Source: Gammaproteobacteria bacterium
GTDB lineage: Bacteria > Pseudomonadota > Gammaproteobacteria > GRL18
Length of the DNA stretch: 63,065 bases
Assembly: GCA_016744375.1 (NCBI GenBank)
Contig: JADGEM010000021.1
Coordinates: 1-63,065 of the forward strand
Reading direction: 5' to 3'
The translations under genes were made by a program, and so were the position numbers. Under the pieces are notes generated by a model. The model was given only the letters and a program-made list of their open reading frames with translations, did not search any database and was not told where the DNA came from. Each line of letters starts with the position of its first letter. The first letter of the stretch is position 1. Shown here piece by piece: positions 9,259 through 19,500 of the stretch.

Positions 9259-10506
9259 TTAGAGCTTTTTGCGTATCACTTCCATCATTTTAATTCGTTT
9301 AAAAAAATCCTGCTCACTGAGATTATCAACACTGCTATCAACTCTCGTTAATGATTCTTTAATTAATATTTCTTTTATACCCGTAATTTCTTCCAGCTTT
9401 ATAAAGGCCTGTACAGGATTTTCACGACGTATACCTGGATGAGCAGTCTGAATTTTATCCCACAGTGTTTTCTGAACTTTTGATAATAAATAACCCGATT
9501 GTTTATTATGCCAGCGATAGTAACCACTGGCCTGAATATGCTCCATAAGACTACGTCGCTCTATTTGCTCATCATTCATCAATGGCCCGAATCGCAAAGG
9601 GGCTCGCCATAGCCAAAAAAAGAATAGCAGGGTCAGACTAAACATGAGATACCATGCGTTTGTCCACAACCATTGCCATAAAGGTGGCATATCATCCACA
9701 CGGATTAACCAGACGCCCGCATCATGCGCCTGCTGTTGAATTAAATAGTATAGAAAACGAGCATGATCATATTCTGAAATCTGATTATTATTAAAAATTG
9801 AAGTTGAGCTAAGTATGGTCAATAGTCCTTTTTCTAATGGCATCTGCATAAGATATTGGCCCATATCATCTTTGATTATCCATGAAAGATTGAGTTCAGT
9901 CTTTTTTTTCTGCAACGAGAGATCATGAGGAAAATTAACTTCAATCTCTAATGATTTATGGCTGCTATTATTCATAATGACACGAACAGGTAATTTTTTC
10001 TCCTCACTATCCTCACTATCATCACTCTCCTGCTCACTTTGCTCAGCATCGCAGCCACAAGTATCACTCACTTGTGCGAAGATAGAAAACTCACTCAGCA
10101 AATCATCATCTATGATGAGTTCAGAGTCCTTGCCATCTTTAGTCTCAGTCTCCTCTCTTTGCACCTGCCGCGCTTCAACGATCAGATGACCTCCCGCTCG
10201 GACCCAGCTCAATAGCTTCTGACTCAGCTCTTTATTTAAGGTTTCTCTTTGAGTCGCAATCAGCAATGTGTGCTGTTCAGAAGGCAGATCACGAAATGCA
10301 GCTAAGCCATTCACTTGCTGAACCTGCACACCCATTTTTCTTAAAAAGAATTCAGAAGCCAGCAGTTTATTTGTTTTCGCAATTCCCTGAAAGCCTACTT
10401 CCCGCTCTTCATTAACCCAGCTAAAATTATTGTAAAACCAATAACCACTTGCCAGGCTGATCAACAAGAGGATAATATACAACAAAAGCTGTCCTGAATT
10501 ATTCAT
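9259..10506 (-). CDS. DUF4350 domain-containing protein
   Basis: 415 residues with an N-terminal membrane helix (about 7-26). A DUF4350-type domain follows, including LASEFFLRKMGVQV and LLIATQRETLNKELSQKLL. A second membrane helix lies near 282-303 before a basic cytoplasmic tail. Around residues 145-170 there is a striking acidic run rich in Glu, Asp and Ser, with a CGC motif just before it. Its start overlaps the stop of the upstream DUF4129 gene by 8 bases. In MoxR clusters this protein is a conserved but uncharacterised companion. Confidence 0.75.
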   Translation of the reverse strand: MNNSGQLLLYIILLLISLASGYWFYNNFSWVNEEREVGFQGIAKTNKLLASEFFLRKMGVQVQQVNGLAAFRDLPSEQHTLLIATQRETLNKELSQKLLSWVRAGGHLIVEARQVQREETETKDGKDSELIIDDDLLSEFSIFAQVSDTCGCDAEQSEQESDDSEDSEEKKLPVRVIMNNSSHKSLEIEVNFPHDLSLQKKKTELNLSWIIKDDMGQYLMQMPLEKGLLTILSSTSIFNNNQISEYDHARFLYYLIQQQAHDAGVWLIRVDDMPPLWQWLWTNAWYLMFSLTLLFFFWLWRAPLRFGPLMNDEQIERRSLMEHIQASGYYRWHNKQSGYLLSKVQKTLWDKIQTAHPGIRRENPVQAFIKLEEITGIKEILIKESLTRVDSSVDNLSEQDFFKRIKMMEVIRKKL

Positions 10507-12082
10507 GACGCGCTCCGCTATTATTCGCTTGCTTTTTGTAATGGACTGACCACTGGAGACACAGCTCTTCCATTTGCGCTTCAGGTATCATTTGATGAGC
10601 ATAAGCCGTTAGTTGCCAGGCTCGAGTCAGGTCGATGAAATAAATAATTTCTGCTTCTGAAGAAAGTGATAATTTTTCTGTGACCCATTCCAGACAATCT
10701 CCTTCTGTCGCGCCCTTCGGCAGATTGAATTCATAATTTTTAACCAGATGAGCAAGAGTTGCCCGATATAACAACGCCAACGCAGCTCGATAATCACGCT
10801 GTTTATAAAAAGCCAGGGCCTGCTCGGTAACATCTTCCGGCAACGACTCTTCTCGTAGATCCAGTCCAAATAGCATATCAGGCATCTCAGTGGTTTTTTT
10901 CTTTGCTTTGAATAAACTGCCCAGACCAAGTTGCAGACGATCCCAATATTTCACTAATAAAAATACAATAGTCAAAGCAAGCAACCAGAGCGCCACTTCA
11001 AAAACAAAAGCAAGTGTCTTTCCTATGGTTTCAAAGGTTTTGCTCAGCCAGGAGCGTGTTTCATCCAGATCCTTTTTATTTTCATCAATTTCTCCAGTGT
11101 ATTCCAGAGTCTCAACCTGCTTGAAACGGTTAAAGGCAGGGTGGGCCATTACCTGTTTTATTGTCTCAGTCGAAAGCTCAGGAGACACTGCAGGAACAGC
11201 AACAGGTGGCAGAATTTTTTCATAAGCCGATGAGGCATTTTGTGCAGCAGCCTGAGCTTTCTGCGGCATACTACTGGCGAACAAAAAGAATGTTGTACAA
11301 AACAGAACGGTAATGATTGTCTGTAACTTGTGAGCGTGCTTTCGCTGAGCCAGCTTTCGAAAAACCAGTTCAATATCCCAACCTTCAAGAATAATTCGAC
11401 GATTTAAGTAAAGCACAAAACCACCCGAAATATACAGGGTTTCAACGATCATCATGACTGAAAAGTACATCAGCATGGATACAGCATTACTCAAGAATTC
11501 GGGTTCATCATCCGTAAAAATCGCCTCGACACCTTGTATGGCCATATCTACTGGCAACATCATTAATATCATGCCTATTAGTCCCCAGGAAACCAATGTC
11601 TCCAGGTGAGCACAGAGTATAAAGAGCCAAATTTCTCGATTATTATAACCACGTCTCAGAGCATTCATCCGGTTTCTTCTGGCTTTGCCTTGCAGATGCT
11701 CAAGTTGTCGGACGGGAAGGCTGAAAGCACGCCCAGGATCCAGACGGTACAAGGTCAGTGAGGCAAACAGACCCGTTTTAAAAAAAGAGGGGATTGCATT
11801 CAATACATCTTTTACGCTCGTTTTTTCTGAAAAGATCACCCTTGAAAGAACAAAAAGCGGCACTCGATCATATAAAGGTTTTAAAAACCAGACTAAAAAG
11901 AAAGCCCAATAAGGATGTTCATTTAATAAAATAATATTAATGATCAAAAAAAGAGGAAAAACACAAATCATCCAACTGGCCAATAACAAACGCCAGTGAG
12001 AGACAGCCAGGCGAACGGCAAGATCCATTGATTCCCAGGGGTTTCTTGGTCTGACCTCAAGTGTCATTGCCTCAAGATTCAT
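10499..12082 (-). CDS. DUF4129 domain-containing membrane protein
   Basis: 527 residues. The N-terminal half holds several membrane segments (about 35-52, 150-175, 200-225 and 255-275). A periplasm-facing linker then leads to another helix near 355-380. The C-terminal 120 residues carry the DUF4129 signature, including ALAFYKQRDYRAALALLYRA and LAHLVKNYEFNLPKGATEGD. It overlaps neighbours on both sides by 4-8 bases. Role unknown; the context ties it to the MoxR-DUF58 pair. Confidence 0.75.
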   Translation of the reverse strand: MNLEAMTLEVRPRNPWESMDLAVRLAVSHWRLLLASWMICVFPLFLIINIILLNEHPYWAFFLVWFLKPLYDRVPLFVLSRVIFSEKTSVKDVLNAIPSFFKTGLFASLTLYRLDPGRAFSLPVRQLEHLQGKARRNRMNALRRGYNNREIWLFILCAHLETLVSWGLIGMILMMLPVDMAIQGVEAIFTDDEPEFLSNAVSMLMYFSVMMIVETLYISGGFVLYLNRRIILEGWDIELVFRKLAQRKHAHKLQTIITVLFCTTFFLFASSMPQKAQAAAQNASSAYEKILPPVAVPAVSPELSTETIKQVMAHPAFNRFKQVETLEYTGEIDENKKDLDETRSWLSKTFETIGKTLAFVFEVALWLLALTIVFLLVKYWDRLQLGLGSLFKAKKKTTEMPDMLFGLDLREESLPEDVTEQALAFYKQRDYRAALALLYRATLAHLVKNYEFNLPKGATEGDCLEWVTEKLSLSSEAEIIYFIDLTRAWQLTAYAHQMIPEAQMEELCLQWSVHYKKQANNSGARHE

Positions 12083-13203
12083 CGTCTGTCATCCTCAGGC
12101 CAATCACTTTGCTCATGACCAGAAAAAGCAAAATAGGCAAAGACCATCAGCCACATAGCAATACCAACCGCATATTTGATATTGGCCGGGACGCTTTGTG
12201 AGGATGACCAGAAGGCTTCAACAAAAGCCGCAATAAAAAACATGACTGCCGCACCACCCATAATTTTTACTGATATTTTGGCCGCATCCAGCATCGCCTG
12301 ATACCGACTTTTTCTTCCTGGCATTAGCAATGAAAAGCCCAGTTTTAATCCTGCGGCACCACTAAGAGCAATGGCCGTGAGTTCCAGCGCACTATGCCCT
12401 GAAACAAAAGGCCAGAAAGTACCGCCATAGCCAATTTGTGTTAGATGCCCTGCTGCTGAACCAATGTGCAGACCATTAAATAAAAGCGTCAAAATACTAC
12501 CCACACCCAATAACAGACCGGTTGCAAACGTGCGAAAGCCAATACTGGTGTTATTAAAAATATAAAAACCAAACATTTTACTGTCTGAATCCGAGCCTCG
12601 CTCACGTCCTATATGATCTGCCTGCGGTTCATACATCGCTTCCATGCCTGAAACTGTATCTGGAGACATCACACTATAAACAAACTCCGGCCAAAACTGG
12701 ATCAGTATAATCATTAAGATAAGTGGCAGATAAAAAACAAGTGATGAAAACCAGACCCATTGACTCTCACTACGAACAGCTTGTGGAAAAGTAGTGGTAA
12801 AAAAAGCAATCAGAGAAGCCAGAGCACTTTCTCCATGAACATGACTCTGTCTGTAAAAAACCTGATGTGCCTGACTAATCAGGAAGTTTAGACGTTCAAT
12901 TAAGTAGGGACTATAACGCCTGGATTGTGCCAGAGATAAATGCTGACAAACTTCCCGATAAAGTCCAGGAAAATCAGCCTGATAAATAATGTCGGGTTCC
13001 AGTAAAGCTATTTTTTCTTCATTAGGACTCTTTTGCAGTGGTTTCTTTTTTGCTGCACGTTTTTTTTTCCATGATTCAAGCCAGCTCTTTTTAAGTTCAT
13101 TCTCTGCTTTACCCTTCAGTAAGGATTTTAAAGATGGATTTAATAAAACTTCAAGAATAAGCCACTGCTGTTCATGGGCATGAATAAATTGTTCCTGGTT
13201 CAT
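12079..13203 (-). CDS. SpoIIM (stage II sporulation protein M)-like membrane protein
   Basis: 374 residues with a soluble basic N-terminus. About six membrane helices follow, with the family motifs FYIFNNTSIGFRTFATGLL and GHSALELTAIALSGAAGLKLG. In spore formers SpoIIM belongs to the engulfment complex. In Gram-negative bacteria these homologues occur in MoxR clusters with no sporulation role, and that is the case here. It overlaps the RDD gene by 4 bases and the DUF4129 gene by 4 bases. Confidence 0.82.
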   Translation of the reverse strand: MNQEQFIHAHEQQWLILEVLLNPSLKSLLKGKAENELKKSWLESWKKKRAAKKKPLQKSPNEEKIALLEPDIIYQADFPGLYREVCQHLSLAQSRRYSPYLIERLNFLISQAHQVFYRQSHVHGESALASLIAFFTTTFPQAVRSESQWVWFSSLVFYLPLILMIILIQFWPEFVYSVMSPDTVSGMEAMYEPQADHIGRERGSDSDSKMFGFYIFNNTSIGFRTFATGLLLGVGSILTLLFNGLHIGSAAGHLTQIGYGGTFWPFVSGHSALELTAIALSGAAGLKLGFSLLMPGRKSRYQAMLDAAKISVKIMGGAAVMFFIAAFVEAFWSSSQSVPANIKYAVGIAMWLMVFAYFAFSGHEQSDWPEDDRR

Positions 13204-13919
13204 CGCCGCCCCATAAGATAATTAGCAATTCCAAGAATACGTTCACTGGCAGAGCTAGATATTTTTTCCTGCTGTTGTGAAACAGGCAGATCATTGAGCA
13301 GTGGGACAGCCAGTAAAGCCAATTCTTCGGCTCGCTCAGGAGAAAAATGATTAACACGCTCCGCATAACTCAGAATAATTTGTTGCTCCTTAGCACTTAA
13401 AGCCATATCAGGTGCGTAAGCTTTTATCTCTGTCTCACCCTGATTTTGGAGCACTTTCTCTTTTAACTCCCGTTTATAGACCACAATGGTATTGGCAACG
13501 AGATCACCCAGGCGGCGAAAATCCTTACTCATCAACATTGTTGCCACTCCCAGGGCATAGAAAAAGGGTAGAAAATCCACTGTCCGAAGCAAGTTTCGAA
13601 GCAATGAGGCTCCCCAGTTAACCATTGTGCCATCAATGAGCAGTACCTGTATTTTCATCATTTTTTTACCCGGCGTCTGTCCTTGAAAATAAATTTCAAA
13701 AAAAACAGGATACAACCAGTGCAGAAAAAAGAAAATAATAAGTAATAAACCCGTGCCAAAATCACCCAACTGGGGTAAGACAAACAAAAGCAGGAGAATA
13801 ATAAAACCCTGAATCAGGGCATCAATCCCCCATGCAAGGCTTCGGGCAAAAAAACTCACACAGGTTAACTTAAGTTCCACACCCTCAGGGGTTTCAGCAA
13901 TTTTTATTGTATCTAACAT
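13200..13919 (-). CDS. RDD family membrane protein
   Basis: 239 residues and the first gene of the MoxR-cluster transcript. The RDD domain at about 18-150 has helices around LIQGFIILLLLFVL and LLIIFFFLHWLYPVFFE. The family's conserved region GQTPGKKMMKIQVLLIDG comes next, then a third helix. The C-terminal ~80 residues are soluble. RDD proteins are small multi-pass proteins, some implicated in transport, but the role of this clade is unknown. Confidence 0.85.
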   Translation of the reverse strand: MLDTIKIAETPEGVELKLTCVSFFARSLAWGIDALIQGFIILLLLFVLPQLGDFGTGLLLIIFFFLHWLYPVFFEIYFQGQTPGKKMMKIQVLLIDGTMVNWGASLLRNLLRTVDFLPFFYALGVATMLMSKDFRRLGDLVANTIVVYKRELKEKVLQNQGETEIKAYAPDMALSAKEQQIILSYAERVNHFSPERAEELALLAVPLLNDLPVSQQQEKISSSASERILGIANYLMGRR

Positions 13920-14358
13920 TGTGAACTTCAGCTTTAACTACAGATTAAATAAACAGTTTGGTTTCATCACAAGAATGCACAATAGTATATTGAACCTCGG
14001 TAATGAATCATGACTTGTTATTCTGTCATAAAAAAAGAAGGGATTATAGCTTAGCCTGCTTACAAAATTATGGTGACGGGATATCAACTCTGTTACAAAG
14101 CTAAAAAATGCAGTTCATTCTCTATAATATTACGCTGCTGATAGTAATTAGGCATATATACAACAAAAATAACAATAATTTACAGGCTCTTTGTAATATA
14201 AAAGTCACATACTGATGGTAATCTACTGATATTGACATCAATAATAAATCTGACAATATTTTAAGAAATCCATTACACAAATTTCAGATTTTACCTACAT
14301 TCATCTGTAAATGTTCACTGTATAGTGTCTGCATAAAAAATGAAAAGCGAGAAATGAA
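13920..14358. other. Divergent intergenic region, 439 bases
   Basis: No gene is visible. The region separates the RDD/MoxR operon from a small plus-strand gene. It holds a perfect -10 (TATAAT, minus strand) at 14043-14048 that could serve the operon. Near-palindromic TATTGACATCAATA lies at 14230-14243. A plus-strand TATAGT at 14321-14326 lies 32 bases before the small gene. The sequence is very AT-rich, and both promoter readings are by eye. Confidence 0.5.
14043..14048 (-). promoter_or_regulatory. Candidate -10 element for the RDD-MoxR operon
   Basis: A perfect TATAAT hexamer is read on the minus strand 124-129 bases upstream of the RDD start. No convincing -35 is found 16-18 bases further upstream, so this is a guess from one element only. 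Confidence 0.3.
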
Positions 14359-14541
14359 ATGAAAAAAATATTAACAGTTCTCACAACAGCCACCTTTTTT
14401 GCTATTGTTTGTTCCCTAATTGATCAACATATCTGGAACAATGATTTTTATTGGGTTAATGCATTTATCGGATTCATTACAGGTGCTGTGTTAGCAATCT
14501 TAAGCAAAACAACCACCAGAGACACAAATTCTATTGCCTGA
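14359..14541 (+). CDS. Small membrane protein, unknown function
   Basis: 60 residues, with a start that reads as a signal peptide or membrane anchor (MKKILTVLTTATFFAIVCSL). A second hydrophobic stretch lies near 33-50 (AFIGFITGAVLAILS). The ATG at 14359 is preceded by a purine-rich AAGCGAGAAATGA rather than a clean ribosome site. An overlapping ATG AAA TGA three-codon frame sits just upstream at 14354. It converges on the response-regulator gene. I do not recognise it. Confidence 0.45.
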   Translation: MKKILTVLTTATFFAIVCSLIDQHIWNNDFYWVNAFIGFITGAVLAILSKTTTRDTNSIA

Positions 14542-14619
14542 GTAATGAATATCCTGAAATAATGGATAGACTCTTACCGAAGCCCACTTTTCAAACAGAC
14601 TTCAGATGATTGCCACTTT

Positions 14620-16542
14620 TTATTCTGGCCGCTCAATACCTAGTTTTTTCATTCTTGAGCGTAACGTGCTTGCTGGCACATCCAGGATTTCAGCAACTCC
14701 TTTTTTCCCCCCGATAACCCAATTCAAATCAGTCAATAAAGAAATAATATAGAGCTTTTCGTTTTCAGCCAGAGTTTTATACTCCGAAGGTCTGTGCGCT
14801 TCTGTTCCCATTTCGTTTGTCTGCTGATCTGCTACACTGTTTTTTTCAAGTTTAACCTGATTGACTGACACAGGAACCAGAGCGTCATCCACTTCAATAA
14901 TTTCTGTTCTTGAAAGAATGGCTGAACGTTCAATGACATTTTGCAACTCCCGTATATTTCCCGGCCAATGATAATCCATCATAAGTTCCATACTGACATT
15001 CGAAATTCCCTTTAAGGGCTTCCCCAGCTTTTTACTGAGCTTATCAATAAATTTAGCCAGTAGTAGAGGAATATCAGATTTCCTGTCCCTTAGTGGTGGC
15101 ACAGTGATAGGAAACACATTTAAGCGATAGAAAAGATCCATCCTGAAAGTGCCTTCATCAACCATCTTCTTAAGGTTTCTATTGGTCGCAGCAATAATTC
15201 TCACATCAACCTTAATCACTTCGCCGCTACCAACACGCTGGATTTCCTGTTCTTGCAGGACTCTCAATAATTTGACCTGAACCTCTAATGATAATTCACC
15301 AATTTCATCAAGGAATATAGTCCCTTTATCAGCCAATTCAAAGTGTCCAGTACGATCATTGATTGCGCTGGTAAAAGCGCCTTTTACATGCCCAAAGAGC
15401 TCACTTTCTACTAATGATTCAGAAATAGCACCACAATTAACTTTAATCAGTGGACGTGTGCTTCTTGAACTAAACTGGTGAATCGCACGTGCCATGGATT
15501 CTTTACCTGTTCCCGATTCACCATTAATCAGCACGGTGGTATCCGTCATAGCCACCTGTTCTGCTTCTTCCATTACCCTTATCAAGGCAGAACTATTACC
15601 TATAATTTCACCATAGTTTTGTTCACTGCGAATTTCTTCTTGCAGATAAGAGCTCTCTGCTCTTAGAGAAGTATTCTCAAGCTGCAATTTTTCTTTCAGC
15701 TGCTTAACTTCTTTTAATGCCTGATGTAGATCTTTTTCACGCTTTTTACGATGCGATATATTTTTGAAAACAACACAGGCACTGCTGATATCTGTTTCAC
15801 CTTCTATGGCAGTCACTGTATATTCAACAGGATAAGCTTCACCCGCTTTATTCCAGAAAATATCATTATCACTTTGTCTGACTGTATGATCATGCAGTGT
15901 ATTAAAAACATTATCTTTTTCTAACGGGTTTCTATGACCACTGCCATCCGTATGCATAAACAAATCATGGAAGTTCTTACCAATAATTTCATGTTCCAGC
16001 CACCCGGTTATTTCACAGCCTGCAGGGTTTATAAAAGTTAATAATCCCTGTTTATCGACCCCGAGCAGACCTTCTCCCATAGACTCCAGAATAAAAGTAT
16101 TATCATCTTCCAGCTGACGGTTTTTTTGTTCCAGTGTTTTTTCAAGCTGTCTGATTTTAATATGAGTTTGCACGCGAGCAATAACTTCTTCAGACTGAAA
16201 AGGTTTGGCAACATAATCAACAGCTCCCGAATTAAACCCTTTTACTTTATCTCTCACATCATCCAGGGCTGAAAGAAAAATAATGGTCACATCAGAAAGC
16301 TCAGGATCAGATTTTATTGTCTGACAGACATCATAACCATCCAGCCCCGGCATCATTATATCCAGTAAAATCAATGCAGGATGTACCTTACGAGCAATGT
16401 TTATTGCATCTTCACCATTTTTTGCCAATAGTAATTTATAACCATGCCCTTCCAATGTCTGATATAAAACCTGCAAATTAGTTGGGTTATCATCCACCAG
16501 CAAGAGTGTTTCCTGATAACTATCAGTCATTTTTTTGGCCAT
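14620..16542 (-). CDS. Sigma-54-dependent response regulator, REC-PAS-AAA+-Fis HTH
   Basis: 640 residues. A receiver domain covers about 12-130, with phospho-acceptor Asp61 in LILLDIMMPG and Lys in VAKPF. A PAS domain covers 145-265, followed by a coiled-coil linker to about 305. The AAA+ module runs from 310 to 540, with Walker A GESGTGKE at 341-348 and Walker B IFLDEIGEL near 409-417. A Fis-type helix-turn-helix lies at 600-638. The sigma-54-contacting loop reads GAFTSA (388-393) instead of GAFTGA. The start overlaps the upstream hybrid kinase by 20 bases, making that kinase its probable partner. Met5 is an alternative start. Confidence 0.92.
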   Translation of the reverse strand: MAKKMTDSYQETLLLVDDNPTNLQVLYQTLEGHGYKLLLAKNGEDAINIARKVHPALILLDIMMPGLDGYDVCQTIKSDPELSDVTIIFLSALDDVRDKVKGFNSGAVDYVAKPFQSEEVIARVQTHIKIRQLEKTLEQKNRQLEDDNTFILESMGEGLLGVDKQGLLTFINPAGCEITGWLEHEIIGKNFHDLFMHTDGSGHRNPLEKDNVFNTLHDHTVRQSDNDIFWNKAGEAYPVEYTVTAIEGETDISSACVVFKNISHRKKREKDLHQALKEVKQLKEKLQLENTSLRAESSYLQEEIRSEQNYGEIIGNSSALIRVMEEAEQVAMTDTTVLINGESGTGKESMARAIHQFSSRSTRPLIKVNCGAISESLVESELFGHVKGAFTSAINDRTGHFELADKGTIFLDEIGELSLEVQVKLLRVLQEQEIQRVGSGEVIKVDVRIIAATNRNLKKMVDEGTFRMDLFYRLNVFPITVPPLRDRKSDIPLLLAKFIDKLSKKLGKPLKGISNVSMELMMDYHWPGNIRELQNVIERSAILSRTEIIEVDDALVPVSVNQVKLEKNSVADQQTNEMGTEAHRPSEYKTLAENEKLYIISLLTDLNWVIGGKKGVAEILDVPASTLRSRMKKLGIERPE

Positions 16543-19500
16543 TGTTCTTAATAGAGGGCTTAACTGAGAGTTCAGTTAATACCGTTTTGATAATAGTTCG
16601 TATGCCATCAAAATCAAATTGCTTAATCATATTATTCAGTTTATCATTCACATTGTTTTGCAATGAATCCGTTTCATTGATAGTTTTATAGATGGATTTT
16701 ATCGAACCAATATCACCCATTTCACTGGCTGTTTTTATCTGTTCAAGTAAATCGATCACCTCTTCAACAGGAATTGTTTTTTTATTTTTTAAAGAAGATT
16801 TTGTTTGAGAACCCTTAATAGAATTATCCAGCTCCTTATACTCAAATTGAATCCCCATATGCTGTTCAATTTTATTAAAGACATCCATAATTTTAAAAGG
16901 CTTAGCAATATAATCATCCATTCCAGTTTCAGAGACAATTTCTCTTAATTGAGTCTCTTTTGAGTCCTCCTCTTTTAACTGAGGAAAGGCACTAGCGGTC
17001 ACAGCAATAATAACCACATTATCCATTTGCTTACGAATGCGTATTGCCGCATTAACACCATCCATTTCCGGCATTCTAATATCCATAAGTATTAATGGTA
17101 TTTTATATTGAACCGCCATTTCAACCGCTTCTTTACCATTAACAGCTTCCATGGTTTTAAATCCAGAGGCCTGCAGTAAACGTTTTAGAATATCACGGTT
17201 TGTCTCTCTATCATCAACAATTAAAGCGGTAAGTTGTATATTCTCCGGTAACATTGGAATCACTGAGTGATCATAGTTTTCACTTTGTGGAGTCAATTTC
17301 TCCAACTCCTCATCACTGACCTCAAACAGTGGTAAAGAAAAGGAAAAAGCGCTGCCCTCGCCATAGCTGCTTTCAAGTTTAATTTTTGTGCCTCCCATCT
17401 CTTGAACCAACCTCTGGCTGATTGCCAGCCCCAAACCTGTACCACCAGCATTCATTCCCTCTTTTGCCTGCTTAAAAGCATCAAAAATGGACTGTTGTTT
17501 TTCCTCTGGGATTCCGATGCCGGTATCAGCAACAATAAAACAGATAGAACGTTCATCTTTAGCAGCATCTTCTTTTCTTTCACAATCTCCCATAACATGA
17601 AGAGATATCGTTCCACTATGGGTAAACTTAACCGCATTACCTAATAAATTCACCAATACCTGACGCAGTTTAGTTGCATCTGTTTTGATACCTCGTGGTA
17701 AACCATCCTGGATCATCAGGTCTAATTTAATACCCTTTGCCGTGACACGGTGCAAAACCATGTCATACACGCCTTTAATCAGCTTGGGTAAATCAACAAC
17801 AGTAATATTAAATTCCATATTACCTGACTCAATCTTTGATAAATCCAGCACATCATTGATAAGAGTCAATAGGTGATGACCACAGCTCTTAATCGCACCT
17901 AGACTTTCTAACTGTTCAGAAGTTACCTGCTTATCATTTTGTAAAATTTGCGCATAACCTAAAACACCATTTAAAGGCGTTCTTAACTCATGTGACATAT
18001 TGGATAAAAACTCACTTTTAGCTTTATTTGCTTCTTCAGCCGCCTCTTTGGCATTAATAATTTCCTGTTCGGTCAGTTTTCTTTCTGTTAAATCCTGTAT
18101 AAGACCAATAAAAACAGGCTGTTCATTCATCATTGCTGCAGTTAGAATAATTTCCGCAGGAAATGACTCGCCACCCACCCTCTCAAAGACCAACTCATGC
18201 TGCTGATAACCTGCCTCTGTTGCCTGCATCATATACTGATTCAATTTATCGAAAGAAGCCTGCCCATCTGGCTGCATGGGTTTTGCCAGAGAATAAAGGT
18301 GCGATCCCAACACTTCATCCTTGCTGGAAAAACCAAAGAGCTCCAGAAATGCATTATTGCAATCCAGCAAGCCTTTATCTGAGCAAAGTAAGTTCGCCTG
18401 CGATGAACTTTCAAATAAAACCCTGAATTTTTCTTCTTCTCGTTTACGCTCTGTAATATCATGAGCCATACCTTCCAGAGCAATAATTTCTCCATTTTCT
18501 CCAGTGACCGGAACTTCAATTACTTCAAAACGTAATAGTTCACTATTACGGGCAATAAGTTCCAACTCAAATGCTTCTTGCTGTTCACCATTAAATGAAA
18601 GCTGTATTAATTTTGATGCTTCTTCATTTAAAGGGCTATCAACAAAATATTGCTTAAAGAAATTTTGAAATTCATCCGGTGTATAGCCTAAAATTTCTTT
18701 AACCGATGGGCTCACATAGGAAATATGTCCCTGCTGATCATGAGTAAAATAAAAATAACGTCCCTTTAATCCCTGAACTATTCGACTAAAACCTTGTGAA
18801 CGTGCTTCTCGAATATCCTGTTCACGCTTACTCAGTTTTGCCGCCATATCAGTAAAATTTTGCGCTAACAAGCCTATTTCATCCTTACTTGTGACCTCAA
18901 CAACCGCATCAAGATTACCCTTAGCCACTGACTTCACACCCGCCGTTAATCGAGCCAATGGCTGGGTAATTTTACCAATTACTAACCAGACAGTAATAAT
19001 AATTAAAAACAATGAAAATAATAAAACACCAGCAATTTTTATACCTTGTTTTCTCACTTGCGCAAGAACTACTTTTTCCGGGACTCTAAGTGCAATACTC
19101 CAGTCAGTGTTAATAATTGGATAAAAGGCAACCCAAAGTCGCTGATTGGTTTCCCAGCCATCTAACTGGAAAACACCCCTTTCCCCGGCAGTCATTTTAT
19201 CTGCCAGAATTCTAATGTCACTTTGCTGGTACTTATCAGCATCCTGATAAATTGAATTGCTTAGAATTTGCTCTGGATCAGGGTGATAAATATATTCACC
19301 CTTATTTGTAATAATCAACAAATCCAGATCAGCATCTATCCCCTGGTTAACGGCTTCCTCCAGAATTTCCATTTGTACATCAATGGTTGCAACGCCCTTA
19401 AATTCCTTTTTATAAAAGAAAGGAACCGCATAGGTTGCCATAACAATATCCCCGACCCCTTTATCAAAATAGGGATCAGTCCAGATTGGATGCTTCGCCT

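Noticed and set aside
14230-14243. TATTGACATCAATA as an FNR site
   Set aside because: The half-sites are only two bases apart, whereas FNR sites need four; kept only as a near-palindrome.
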